A DNA stretch of 64,000 nucleotides from Treponema parvum (GCF_017893965.1 NZ_CP054142.1:248001-312000), one strand, 5' to 3'. Counted from the first letter of the stretch, positions 16,812 through 25,955 are shown. Notes: generated from the sequence alone by a model not told the origin. Numbers and translations are program-made.

Positions 16812-18474
16812 TGATTATCTAACCCGGCAAATAATTGCGTACATTGGCAATAAAAGAAAACTCTTAGGATTGATACTAAAAGCAATACAACAAACCGGAA
16901 TTGAAATAAAACCGGGTTTAAAGTTTTTTGATGCTTTTGCAGGGAGCGGTGTTGTTTCCAGATTGGCAAAAATGCTTAATTTTGAAATTTACACCAACGA
17001 CTGGGAATATTATTCGTATATTATTGCAAACTGTTATCTTAAAACTAACAAGAAAGACATTGTTACTCTTTTCGGCTCCGAAGAAAACTTTCACGCTTTA
17101 TTGGATAGAATTAATACATTACCCGCCCCAAGAGAAAATGAACAGTATATAGCCAAATATTATGCTCCTAAAAAAGATGATATCGATGCAGCGGATTATA
17201 AAACGGAGAGACTTTTTTACACACATCAAAATGCATTAAATATTGATAAAATTCGTAATTATATCGAATCAAACTTTCCGCTTAATGACAATTCGGAAAA
17301 AAAATTACAGATAAGAAATATTCTTTTAGCTGAACTTATTTATGAGGCCGCGACTCACAACAATACTTCCGGAGTATTTAAAGCATGTCACAAAGGATTT
17401 GGCGGTCATAATAAAGATGCATTAACACGCATCCTTGGTGAAATTAAATTGAATGGACCGGTATTGATTGATTCCGATTTCCCTGTTCATGTTTTTCAAG
17501 AAGATGCAAATAAACTTGTTGAAAAACTTGAAGAAGTAGATATCGTCTATTTAGACCCCCCTTATAATCAGCACCAATACGGTAGTAATTACCATATGCT
17601 TAATACAATCGCAAAATGGGACCATATTCCTGCAGAATTGGAGCTAAATGAAAAAGGCGAATTAAGGGAAAAAGCCGCTATTAGACATGATTGGATAAAT
17701 ACACGTTCTCATTATTGCTATAAGGAAGAAGCAGCTTTAGCTTTTGAAAACTTAATTTCTAAAATTAAAGCAAAATCTATTCTTATAAGTTACAGTACCG
17801 ATGGAATTATTCCTTTTGAAGAAATGCAGAGAATCTGTATGAGCAAGGGAAAAGTATCTATTGTTACAAATGAGTACACAACATACAGAGGTGGAAAACA
17901 GAGTAACAAAAGACAAAACACGAACATTGAATTTATCCTTTGCATCAATACTGCAAAAAAAGCTTCTAAAACAACAGAAGAACAATTAGATTCTATCTTT
18001 ATTAGAAAAAAAGCGATGTTGTTATTTAAGCAGACTTTTAATGAACGAAAATTAAAAGAAGTTTGTAATTCTTTTGATAAAGAATCTTTGTTATTTGTAA
18101 TCAATGATCAACAGATTGTTATAAAAACAAACAGTTTCTTCACTATTGAACAGCCCGATAATATTAATGAACTGTCAAATCAGGCCTTGTCACTATTACA
18201 TTCTCGCTTAGAGCTTTGTGTTTGTGATGATAAGGAAGAAGAGTTGGCTGAAATCATTTCAAAACTGAACGGTGATAATGATAAAAATATAAAATTTATT
18301 AAACTAATTCCAAATACATTGAAAAAACTTGCACATAAGAAAAATAAGCTTATTTTTTATAAATGGCTGTCAACAATCAGAGAAATCAAGAGTAAATATC
18401 CTGAATTATATACGCACATTGACGGCAAAATAGAACAAGTGGCCGGTTTGGCTGAGCTGAGATTTGCTATCTAA
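16798..18474 (+). CDS. DNA adenine N6-methyltransferase, D12 class, with C-terminal extension
   Basis: The SAM-binding motif FFDAFAGSGVVSR covers residues 43-55 and is preceded by the class-typical YIGNKRKLL. The catalytic motif IVYLDPPYNQHQYGSNY spans about 249-265, with DPPY at 253-256. D12-class enzymes methylate adenine N6 in duplex DNA. The protein has 558 residues, with about 200 beyond the usual catalytic domain (after IEFILCINTAKK); that part is charged and helical and may aid target recognition. It overlaps the upstream gene, so the two are presumably co-translated. Confidence 0.85.
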   Translation: MNLANDYLTRQIIAYIGNKRKLLGLILKAIQQTGIEIKPGLKFFDAFAGSGVVSRLAKMLNFEIYTNDWEYYSYIIANCYLKTNKKDIVTLFGSEENFHALLDRINTLPAPRENEQYIAKYYAPKKDDIDAADYKTERLFYTHQNALNIDKIRNYIESNFPLNDNSEKKLQIRNILLAELIYEAATHNNTSGVFKACHKGFGGHNKDALTRILGEIKLNGPVLIDSDFPVHVFQEDANKLVEKLEEVDIVYLDPPYNQHQYGSNYHMLNTIAKWDHIPAELELNEKGELREKAAIRHDWINTRSHYCYKEEAALAFENLISKIKAKSILISYSTDGIIPFEEMQRICMSKGKVSIVTNEYTTYRGGKQSNKRQNTNIEFILCINTAKKASKTTEEQLDSIFIRKKAMLLFKQTFNERKLKEVCNSFDKESLLFVINDQQIVIKTNSFFTIEQPDNINELSNQALSLLHSRLELCVCDDKEEELAEIISKLNGDNDKNIKFIKLIPNTLKKLAHKKNKLIFYKWLSTIREIKSKYPELYTHIDGKIEQVAGLAELRFAI

Positions 18475-18570
18475 TTATTTGCTAGGCCTTGTAAAATTTT
18501 GACCCTGTAAAATTTTCTGTGTAAACGGCACAGTTTAATTAAAACAGGGACATCAACGTCACACAATTCC

Positions 18571-20322
18571 TCAAAGTTTCCAGCCTGCGGCTTTTTGGCG
18601 GCTTTCTACAAAGCGAGCATAGATTCCGCCTTTTTGCATAAGCTTGTCGTGTTTTCCCATTTCGGCTATTTTGCCGCCGTCTATGACGACGATATTGTCC
18701 GCATTGCGCACAGTTTTCAGTCGGTGAGCAATCATTATTATCGTTTTACGCTTTGTAAGTTCTTCGATTGCGTGTATTAAATCCGCTTCGTTTTCAGGGT
18801 CGACATTTGCCGTCGCTTCGTCCAAAATTATTATAGGGCTGTCTTTCATTATTGCCCGTGCAATCGAAATGCGCTGTTTTTCGCCTCCGCTCAAACTTGC
18901 GCCTCCTTCTCCGATTACAGTGTCGTAGCCGTCAGGAAGATTTGTTATAAATTCGTGGCAGCAGGCTTTTTTAGCCGCTTCTATTATTTTCTCTCGAGAC
19001 GCGTCGTTTTGTCCGAATGCAATGTTGTTTGCAACCGTGTCTTTAAAAAGATATACGTTCTGGAATACGAAACTGAAATTTTTCATCAGATCGTCGTATT
19101 TGTAATCTTTTATATTTTTGCCTTTAAGATAAATCGCACCTTCGTCCACGTCCCAAAATCTGCTTATCAAATGGCAAAGCGTCGTTTTTCCGCTTCCTGA
19201 AGAGCCTACAAATGCGGTTGAAGTTCCGAGAGGAATTTTTAAGCTTATGTCATCTATGATTTTTTTATTTTCATAACTGAACGAAATATCTTTGATAAAA
19301 ATGCTCCTGTCGTCGCTTATCGTAGAATCTTCGCCCTGCCCCTGCTTTCCTTCCAAATCCATTGTAGGCGTTTTTAAGACCTCGTTTACCCTTTCCATAC
19401 AGAGATTCACATTCTTTAAAAGCGCAGAAAAACTTCCTGCAGAATCGAGATGAGAATAAATTATAAAAGAACATATTATCATACAAAGCGAGTCGACAAG
19501 TTTCATCGTTCCTGCAAAATAAAATCCAAGAGATGCCAAAATCATTGCAACGCCTGTAAGTTTTATAATCATGCCCTGCAAACACATTAGCGGAACAAAG
19601 GTAAGTTCCAACTTTATATTTACGTCCTTGTTTTCGTTATTTGCGTCGTTAAGTTCTTTCCTTGAAGAACCTGTCATGTTGTACGCCTTGACTTCCGCAA
19701 TTCCGAGGATATATTCGATTGCTTTTGCGACAAGATTCGAATCGGAAGTATATTTTCTGTTTGCCAAAAGACTTGCCTTTTTTTGCATATATGAGTTTAC
19801 AATAATAAAAAAAACAATTCCGCACAAAAGAATAAGTCCGATTTTCCAATTCCACAATAAAACCATAAGAGTAACTACCGCCGTGGAAAGATAGCCTTGA
19901 GTGCTTATCATAACAACTCTGGTCGCCATGCTTGCCAATAGTTCAAGGGTGTTTGTCGTAATGCTTGTTATTGTGCCGAGCGAGTTTTTATTAAAGTAGC
20001 CCATAGGCACGTAGCGCAGATGTTCTGCAATTTCCATTCGTTTGTCGGCGCAAGTTCCGTAGCCAGCCTGGCATTGCAGCATTGTTATTCGGCTCTGAAT
20101 TATCGCAGAGCCTGCAATACTTAAAATCATTACGCCAAGGCATTCAAAAACAACGGTGTAGGTAACGCTGTTTGAAAGAAGGGCTCTGAGCATTATGTAA
20201 ACGGCGGGAATTCTAAGCGCCTCAAACACGGACTTTAAAACGCCCAGCCACATGGAAGCGACCATTTTCTTTTTATTTTGCTTTCCGCAAAAATTAAAAA
20301 AGTTTCTAAAAATCTTTATCAT
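18571..20322 (-). CDS. ABC half-transporter (TMD-NBD), second gene of a pair
   Basis: This 583-residue protein fuses six transmembrane helices to an ATPase. The nucleotide-binding half has Walker A GSSGSGKTT, signature LSGGEKQR and Walker B PIIILDEATANVDPENE. The ATG at 20322 follows GGAG; an upstream TTG frame start is less likely. It lies about 100 bases after a similar gene, so the pair probably forms a heterodimer. The pairing and the N-terminal sequence style recall the YbtP/YbtQ-IrtA/IrtB siderophore-import group, but exporters of peptides or drugs look much the same. Confidence 0.85.
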   Translation of the reverse strand: MIKIFRNFFNFCGKQNKKKMVASMWLGVLKSVFEALRIPAVYIMLRALLSNSVTYTVVFECLGVMILSIAGSAIIQSRITMLQCQAGYGTCADKRMEIAEHLRYVPMGYFNKNSLGTITSITTNTLELLASMATRVVMISTQGYLSTAVVTLMVLLWNWKIGLILLCGIVFFIIVNSYMQKKASLLANRKYTSDSNLVAKAIEYILGIAEVKAYNMTGSSRKELNDANNENKDVNIKLELTFVPLMCLQGMIIKLTGVAMILASLGFYFAGTMKLVDSLCMIICSFIIYSHLDSAGSFSALLKNVNLCMERVNEVLKTPTMDLEGKQGQGEDSTISDDRSIFIKDISFSYENKKIIDDISLKIPLGTSTAFVGSSGSGKTTLCHLISRFWDVDEGAIYLKGKNIKDYKYDDLMKNFSFVFQNVYLFKDTVANNIAFGQNDASREKIIEAAKKACCHEFITNLPDGYDTVIGEGGASLSGGEKQRISIARAIMKDSPIIILDEATANVDPENEADLIHAIEELTKRKTIIMIAHRLKTVRNADNIVVIDGGKIAEMGKHDKLMQKGGIYARFVESRQKAAGWKL

Positions 20323-20420
20323 AAAATTCTCCAAAAATACGTATCTTCAAAACTTTACGGGCGGCTTTTGCTTCACTGCGTTCTTGTCGCACACGGATGT
20401 GCCATAAATCCGCCCAAACC

Positions 20421-22178
20421 CTATTCATCTTTTACGCCTATGTGACTTTGCCACATAGTTTTATACAGAGCGCATTTGTTCAGAAGCTCTGCATGCGTGC
20501 CGAAGTTTTCTATATTCCCGTCATTTATTACATAGATTCTGTCGGATTCGCAAATCGTGGAAAGCCTGTGGGCAATTACGATCAGAGTTTTGCCTTTTAC
20601 AAGGGATGCTACGGAGGCTTGAATAACCGCTTCGCTTTCAGGATCCGTGTACGCCGTCGCTTCGTCAAGAATTACGATCGGAGCGTCTTTAAGCATTGCC
20701 CGTGCAATACAGATGCGCTGTTTTTCTCCGCCGCTCAAGTGCCCGCCGGATGTTCCGCACATTGTTTCAAAGCCGTTTTCAAGGCTCACTATAAAATCGT
20801 AACAGCCCGCCTTTTTAGTAATTTCTTCAACTTCCGCGTCGCTTGCACCGGGTTTCCCGATTCGTATATTTTCACGTACGGTTCTGTCAAAAAGAAAGTT
20901 GTCTTGGTTTACATACGCCACAAGCTTGTTCACCTCTTCAAGCGGAATCTTTTTAACATCAACGCCGCCGATTTTTATAGAACCTTTTTTAACGTCCCAC
21001 AAACTTGCTATGAGTTTTGCCACGGTTGATTTTCCGGAACCGCTCGGCCCCACAAAGGCGGTAACTTTCCCGGAAGGAATTTCCATGCTGATTCCATGTA
21101 ATACTTCTTTTTCTTTGTAGGCAAAATGAACGTCTTCAAGGGTTACGTTTAACTCTTTGCTTTTGAGCGACTGTTTATCATCGCTTACCAAAACTGCAGG
21201 CCGTGTAAGTTCTTCGCTTTGCAAAATATCGGCAACTTCGCCTACGATAACGCCTATCTGCGCAAGATCATCCGTATATGTCGCTACGGTTAACAAAGGC
21301 TGAACGGAACAAATACTTAAAATAATTCCATAAATCAGTTGATAAGGTTCAAGCGTTTCGTTGATTATCAAAATTGCGCCTAAAGGCAAAACGGAAACGA
21401 GCGTTGCAGGAAAAATCGACATCGCAAGAGAGAACCAAACGTTTACGGATTTTTGCCAGTCCACAAAACACGCGCTTCCTTCTTTTGCGGCAAGAGCAAA
21501 TTTTTCGTATGAACTGTCGGCTTTTCCGAAGGCTTTAATCACTTCAATTCCGTTTATGTATTCAACGGCGGTATCGTTTAAAGCCTTTGTGCTTTTTACG
21601 GTTCGTTCAAATTTCGGCTTGTAGTCGATTGTCATAAACGAGTAAAACAAAAAGCCTAGCGGAATTGTAACAAGGGATGAAAGTCCGAGTTTCCAGTTGA
21701 TATTGAAAATCAGAACGAAAACCGCAATGGAACCTAGGATGTTCGCCGTAAATTCGGGCGTAACGTGAGCGAGAGTAGTTTCCATTTGATCTATGCGTTC
21801 GCAGATTGTGTTTTTTATGCTTCCGCTTGATTTATCAAGAACATCTCCGAGCGGCATACGAGCAATTTTATCAAGGCAAAGCGCTCTCGTCCTTGCAAGC
21901 ACGTTAAAAGTTGCAGTATGCGAGCATGACGTGCTGAAGCTGTGAAAAAGTCCGCGCAAAACCCAGCATAAAGCCATAAAACCGCAGCGCTTTAGGTAGA
22001 AGCTCCAATCAGTGCCGCCTTCAAGCAATTTGACAACTATTCCGCCTAAAATCACATACGGAATAACGCTGAACATAACGCCGATTATTGCAAGAAAAAC
22101 GGAACAGATATAAAGCCGTTTTTTCGAACTTGCAAAATCCAAAATCCAACTGAAAGCAGATTTCTTTTTTTGAACCAT
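20421..22178 (-). CDS. ABC half-transporter (TMD-NBD), first gene of a pair
   Basis: This 585-residue partner has an N-terminal membrane domain with a distinctive ARMPLGDVLDKSSGSIKNT helix-loop and a DQMETTLAHVTPE segment. The ATPase has Walker A GPSGSGKST, signature LSGGEKQR and Walker B PIVILDEATAYTDPESE. Both nucleotide sites look intact, including the DEAT glutamates. These features remind me of YbtPQ-like pairs in gut bacteria, which would fit the iron-uptake theme of the window; substrate and direction remain open. Confidence 0.85.
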   Translation of the reverse strand: MVQKKKSAFSWILDFASSKKRLYICSVFLAIIGVMFSVIPYVILGGIVVKLLEGGTDWSFYLKRCGFMALCWVLRGLFHSFSTSCSHTATFNVLARTRALCLDKIARMPLGDVLDKSSGSIKNTICERIDQMETTLAHVTPEFTANILGSIAVFVLIFNINWKLGLSSLVTIPLGFLFYSFMTIDYKPKFERTVKSTKALNDTAVEYINGIEVIKAFGKADSSYEKFALAAKEGSACFVDWQKSVNVWFSLAMSIFPATLVSVLPLGAILIINETLEPYQLIYGIILSICSVQPLLTVATYTDDLAQIGVIVGEVADILQSEELTRPAVLVSDDKQSLKSKELNVTLEDVHFAYKEKEVLHGISMEIPSGKVTAFVGPSGSGKSTVAKLIASLWDVKKGSIKIGGVDVKKIPLEEVNKLVAYVNQDNFLFDRTVRENIRIGKPGASDAEVEEITKKAGCYDFIVSLENGFETMCGTSGGHLSGGEKQRICIARAMLKDAPIVILDEATAYTDPESEAVIQASVASLVKGKTLIVIAHRLSTICESDRIYVINDGNIENFGTHAELLNKCALYKTMWQSHIGVKDE

Positions 22179-22202
22179 AAATTTTCCCCTACCGCCACAG
22201 AC

Positions 22203-22390
22203 GGCGGCGCCATATAGCCGCCGAAGTTAAATCTTCCTTAAAATTCAACAGTCGAACAAAATATCAATTTTGGAGACTGTTGAATTCATGCGCTCTATAG
22301 CGCATACGTTAATTCGCGACGTTTCGGTTTTACCCGAAACTCGTCGTTTAACGAGGCGGCGCCATATAACCGCCGAAGTTAAACCTTCCT
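22203..22390 (+). repeat. Intergenic repeat cluster (GGCGGCGCC elements)
   Basis: Two 36-base direct repeats, 22203-22238 and 22355-22390, differ at two positions. Each contains GGCGGCGCCATATA followed by CCGCCGAAGTTAAA. Between them lie further hairpins: CAACAGTC/GACTGTTG, a GCGCT/AGCGC stem, and GTTTCGG/CCGAAAC. The CGTTTAACGAGGCGGCGCC part recurs in inverse orientation at 59990-60026. The cluster fills the gap between two divergent transporter operons. Confidence 0.75.
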
Positions 22391-22490
22391 CTTTTCATCG
22401 TTAGCTATTGCTAACTTATTATGTATCTACAAAGGAATTTATGCAATGTGTTAAGTTACTTATGATAAAAGAATTTTATAATCCGGATAA

Positions 22491-22519
22491 TTGACTAGGT
22501 AATTAGTTTTTGCTACTCT
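22491..22519 (+). promoter_or_regulatory. Promoter of the hydrogenase-like/ABC operon
   Basis: TTGACT (22491-22496) and TACTCT (22514-22519) are spaced by 17 bases. A start site near 22526 would leave only about 15 untranslated bases before the ATG at 22541, where no Shine-Dalgarno is visible. Confidence 0.5.
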
Positions 22520-22540
22520 CTGTTAGCACAGATAAACTTT

Positions 22541-23149
22541 ATGAACTTTGTATTTATAAATCCCGTTTCTAAAAACATGTACGACAAGAGTGAATTAAAC
22601 AACTTTATCTCGGCTAAGGGTTTTGAAATTGTCGAGTGTAAAACCGACTGGATAAAGAAAGTTATCAATAAATACAAACAAAGGGTTTCGTCTGCAAATA
22701 AAACCGTAATAGATATGCGCTGCCCTCCTGCCGTTCAATTAGTAAAAAATTCCTTTCCGAACTTGGATGTCAGATATCCTTCGATAGAACCGATTTTGAT
22801 TCACTGCGCAAAAGAAATATCGCAAAACTATGCGGATAAAGGAAAAATATTTATAACCACGCCGTGCGAATCTTTAGCGGAATACGGTAATGCGCTCAAT
22901 CTGCAAAATACAATCTTTATTACGTGGAATGATTTTGCTCAAAAGCTTGACTGCGGTTTAAAAAAAACAATTCTCAGCGAAAGTCCCATTCCTCCGGGCT
23001 TTTTTTCTCCTCTTAAAGTAAAGACAAAAAGCATAACCGGAAGCGAAGAAATACAAAATTTTTTTGAAAAAGAGGATGTGTCCGGTTATAGGTTAATTGA
23101 AATGCTCTACTGCAAAAACGGCTGCAACAACGGAGACGGCGTTTTATGA
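22541..23149 (+). CDS. Compact [FeFe]-hydrogenase-like Fe-S protein heading an ABC operon
   Basis: This 202-residue protein of unassigned function reads as a shrunken version of the [FeFe]-hydrogenase large-subunit C-terminal domain. By eye, RCPPAVQLVKNSFP aligns with the TSCCPAW block, IFITTPCESLAEY with the MPCxxKKYE block, and FFEKEDV..YRLIEMLYCKNGC with the FxEVMACPGGC block. All four cluster-ligand cysteines are therefore kept. The proton-transfer cysteine preceding the first ligand is replaced by R, and the lysine after the second by L, so hydrogen chemistry is unlikely. Its stop overlaps the permease start by 4 bases. It probably binds a [4Fe-4S] cluster and senses or processes the imported substrate; that is inference. 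Confidence 0.6.
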   Translation: MNFVFINPVSKNMYDKSELNNFISAKGFEIVECKTDWIKKVINKYKQRVSSANKTVIDMRCPPAVQLVKNSFPNLDVRYPSIEPILIHCAKEISQNYADKGKIFITTPCESLAEYGNALNLQNTIFITWNDFAQKLDCGLKKTILSESPIPPGFFSPLKVKTKSITGSEEIQNFFEKEDVSGYRLIEMLYCKNGCNNGDGVL

Positions 23150-23925
23150 AAAAAATAAAAGCCGATTCTTTAAAATTTATTCCTGCGGTACTCACTATTT
23201 TTTCAATTGTGCTCCTTTGGTATTTTATATGCAAACTTGGAATAATAAGCCCTTATATTCTTCCTTCGCCTGAAAAATGCTTTAGAAGCCTTGTCGCAAT
23301 GATAAAATCGGGAGACATCTTTATTGATATCGGGATAAGCCTTTCGCGAGTGGCAAGGGGATTTTCGCTGGCGTTTATAATCGCCTTTGTTTTGGGGATG
23401 ATAAGTTCAGTAGTTCCGTTTTCAAAACATTTTTTTGAATACTTAATTCAATTTTTTAAAAACGTTCCTCCGATCAGCATGATTCCTCTTCTTATTTTGT
23501 GGTGCGGAATCGGAGAAACTACCAAGACAATAATAATCATCCTTGCCTCGTTTTTTCCCATATATATGAATATCGTTAAAGGCTTTACCGGCTGCGACAA
23601 AAAATTGATAGAAGTCGGAAAATCATTCGGATATTCACGCTTGGAATGTTTTTCAAAAATCATTCTTCCAAACGCAATTTCCGACATTTTAGTGGGAATG
23701 AGAGTCGGGCTCGGTTACGCGTGGAGAGCGATAATCGGCGCGGAAATGGTTGCAGCCTCTACAGGGCTCGGCCATATGATTTTGTTTTCTCAGACAATGT
23801 CCAGAACGGACAGAGTGATAGTGGGCATCGTCGTAATTGGACTTGTCGGATATCTTACGGACAAGGTTTTCGGAATCGTCTTAAACAAAGTTCTAAAGGG
23901 AAAGGCAGAAAATGGCTGGAATTAA
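23146..23925 (+). CDS. ABC transporter permease, SsuC/TauC class
   Basis: This 259-residue inner-membrane permease of the nitrate/sulfonate/taurine class has about six helices and an EAA loop around KSFGYSRLECFSKIILPNA, followed by GLGYAWRAIIGAEMVAA, a segment typical of SsuC. It starts within the ATGA overlap with the hydrogenase-like gene and overlaps the ATPase gene by 14 bases. Four tightly packed genes indicate a single transcript. Confidence 0.9.
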   Translation: MKKIKADSLKFIPAVLTIFSIVLLWYFICKLGIISPYILPSPEKCFRSLVAMIKSGDIFIDIGISLSRVARGFSLAFIIAFVLGMISSVVPFSKHFFEYLIQFFKNVPPISMIPLLILWCGIGETTKTIIIILASFFPIYMNIVKGFTGCDKKLIEVGKSFGYSRLECFSKIILPNAISDILVGMRVGLGYAWRAIIGAEMVAASTGLGHMILFSQTMSRTDRVIVGIVVIGLVGYLTDKVFGIVLNKVLKGKAENGWN

Positions 23926-24625
23926 TTTAAAACACATAAAAAAATCATTTACTGTCGATTCAAAAAAAATTGATGTTCTCAACGATATAAATTTGCAGAT
24001 TCCGGAAAACAAGATAACCGTACTGCTCGGAAAAAGCGGCTGCGGTAAAACAACGCTCCTAAGGCTTGTCGGCGGGCTTGAAACCGCGGATTCCGGAGAA
24101 ATTGAGTTTAAAAAGGATTTTAAGACAACATTTGTTTTTCAAGAGCCAAGGTTAATGCCATGGCTCAACGTGCTTGGAAACACAAAGTTCGGTCTAAAAA
24201 AATCGGAATACAAAAAAGAAGAAGTATTCAGGCTTATAGAAATGGTAGGGCTCAAGGATTTTATTAAAGCGTATCCTTTCCAACTTTCAGGGGGAATGCA
24301 GCAACGGGTTGCGATAGCAAGAGCGCTTGCCTATAAGGCCGATTTTATAATGCTTGACGAGCCGTTTGCCGCCTTGGATTATTTTACGCGTGAGCAAATG
24401 CAAAAAGAGCTGATTTCAATAGAAAAAAAGGAAAACAAGAGCCTTCTGTTTGTGACCCACAGCATAGACGAAGCTATAACTTTGGCAGATAAGATTGCCA
24501 TAATAGAAAAGGGCAGGGTTAAGCGCGAATTTGATATTGATTTTGAAAAAGAGAATAGAAATCTCATGGACGAGTATTTTTTAAATCTTAAGCGGCAGGT
24601 TATGGCGCAGTTAGATTTTAATTAA
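23912..24625 (+). CDS. ABC transporter ATP-binding protein, SsuB/TauB class
   Basis: This 237-residue ATPase has Walker A LGKSGCGKTT, a Q-loop FVFQEPRLMPWLNV that is characteristic of the SsuB/TauB/ThiZ group, signature LSGGMQQR, Walker B FIMLDEPFAALD and the H-loop VTHSIDEA. No C-terminal regulatory domain is present. It energises the adjacent permease. Confidence 0.9.
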   Translation: MAGINLKHIKKSFTVDSKKIDVLNDINLQIPENKITVLLGKSGCGKTTLLRLVGGLETADSGEIEFKKDFKTTFVFQEPRLMPWLNVLGNTKFGLKKSEYKKEEVFRLIEMVGLKDFIKAYPFQLSGGMQQRVAIARALAYKADFIMLDEPFAALDYFTREQMQKELISIEKKENKSLLFVTHSIDEAITLADKIAIIEKGRVKREFDIDFEKENRNLMDEYFLNLKRQVMAQLDFN

Positions 24626-24651
24626 TAAATAAATTTTTTATAGGAGTTTAT

Positions 24652-25584
24652 ATGAAAAAACTTATCATTGTGTTGTCGGCGGCAGTATTAATGGCAACGT
24701 CGTCAGTAGTTTTTGCCAAGGCAAAAGAATTAAAGAAGCTTACGTTCACTTATGTAACTTCTCCGCTTAATATTCCTTCAATCATTGAAAAAGATCAGAA
24801 GATTTTTGCAAATGAGTTTAAGGGGACTCCGGTGGAATACGCGGAAATCACTTCCGGCGCGGAACAGACCCAGGCTCTTGCTTCAGGTGACGTACAGGTT
24901 TTGTACGCTGTAGGCGGTTCTTCCGTAATACTTTCTGCAGCAAACGGCGCGGATATCAAAGTTCTTAACATGTACAGCCGTGCGCCTAAAGCGTTCTGTC
25001 TGTATTCAAAGGACGCTTCGCTCAATTCCCCTGAATCGCTTAGAGGAAAAAAGATTGCAGGTCCCGCCGGAACAAATCTTCACGAATTTTTAACGGCATA
25101 TCTGGCTTCTGCAGGAATGAAAATCACGGATGTCAGCTATGTGAGCATGGGAATTCCCGCTGCAAAAGCCGCTTTGGACGGCGGCAGCATCGATGTAGCG
25201 CTTCTTGCCGGCGCCGCAGCCTATAATGCGGGTGCTCAGGGCTACCATAAGATTACGGACGGCGACGGATACATTGCCGCAATTATTGCAGTTGCAACAA
25301 CGGAAAAATTTTATAAGCAAAATCCTGATGTGATAAAAAAAGTGGCTTCGGCACAGAAAAAAATTGCAGACTACATAGCAAAAAACAAAGACCAAGCGTT
25401 TGCAACAACGGCAAAATATCTTGGACTTACGGAGCAGGCTGTAAAAGACATGTCTTCAGCTTACGATTTTTCAACGGAACTTACGCAGGCGGATATGGAA
25501 GGCTGGCAAAAAACTGCTGACTTTATGTACGCTTCCGGAATGATTGACAATAAGTTTGACGTAAAAAAACTTTTTATAAAATAA
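24652..25584 (+). CDS. ABC transporter substrate-binding protein, SsuA/NMT1 class
   Basis: This 310-residue periplasmic receptor has a signal peptide ending in SSVVFAKA. Family features are ALASGDVQVLYAVGGSSVIL, SLRGKKIAGPAGTNLHEFL and ALDGGSIDVALLAGAAA, matching NMT1/THI5-like and SsuA proteins that bind sulfonates, thiamine precursors or similar small molecules. TAGGAG precedes the ATG. It is the last gene of the operon and is followed by a hairpin at 25652-25675. Confidence 0.88.
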   Translation: MKKLIIVLSAAVLMATSSVVFAKAKELKKLTFTYVTSPLNIPSIIEKDQKIFANEFKGTPVEYAEITSGAEQTQALASGDVQVLYAVGGSSVILSAANGADIKVLNMYSRAPKAFCLYSKDASLNSPESLRGKKIAGPAGTNLHEFLTAYLASAGMKITDVSYVSMGIPAAKAALDGGSIDVALLAGAAAYNAGAQGYHKITDGDGYIAAIIAVATTEKFYKQNPDVIKKVASAQKKIADYIAKNKDQAFATTAKYLGLTEQAVKDMSSAYDFSTELTQADMEGWQKTADFMYASGMIDNKFDVKKLFIK

Positions 25585-25902
25585 AATACGAAGCTTCAAG
25601 CGGTATCATCAGAATTTCCGACGGCAGTGAAATTCGGCCTTTTAGGTTCGATTTCGAGTTTGACAAAACTCGAAATTTCCCATTCGTCTAGCTATGAAGG
25701 CTTAATGGAGTGTAACGGCGGTGAATTTTCTGACGGTACCGCGCTTGTTTTTAAAATAATGGTGTGGATTTTTATTGTAGCACGGTTTTCTCAAAATACA
25801 AACGCAAAGTTACCGATTACTATATAGCACTTCGTCTATAGCATGTAAAAAAGGAATTGCGTCTATCATCTTTATATCATATTATTAAATGATGACAACA
25901 TG
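25585..25902. other. Intergenic stretch with one strong hairpin
   Basis: TTTCGAGTTT (25652-25661) pairs perfectly with AAACTCGAAA (25666-25675). It probably ends or protects the upstream operon transcript and resembles the GAGTTT hairpin module of the interspersed repeats. A 66-residue frame spanning the hairpin has no family features, and I do not consider it a gene. The rest shows nothing I can name. Confidence 0.55.
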
Positions 25903-25931
25903 TTGACAACAGACAGAAAAACAAGCATAAT
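25903..25931 (+). promoter_or_regulatory. Promoter of the DinJ-YafQ module
   Basis: TTGACA (25903-25908) and CATAAT (25926-25931) are spaced by 17 bases. The upstream GATGACAACATGTTGACAAC has repeated TGACAAC units that could be an operator. Confidence 0.7.
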
Positions 25932-25955
25932 GTATATATAAACGGGGGCTAACAA

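Noticed and set aside
22241-22349. Possible riboswitch upstream of the hydrogenase-like operon
   Set aside because: The hairpins here belong to the interspersed repeat family, and the promoter for the operon lies downstream of them at 22491, so they are not in its transcript.
25627-25827. 66-codon plus-strand frame after the SsuA-like gene
   Set aside because: It runs through a perfect hairpin of the repeat family and has no recognisable features, so it is most likely non-coding.
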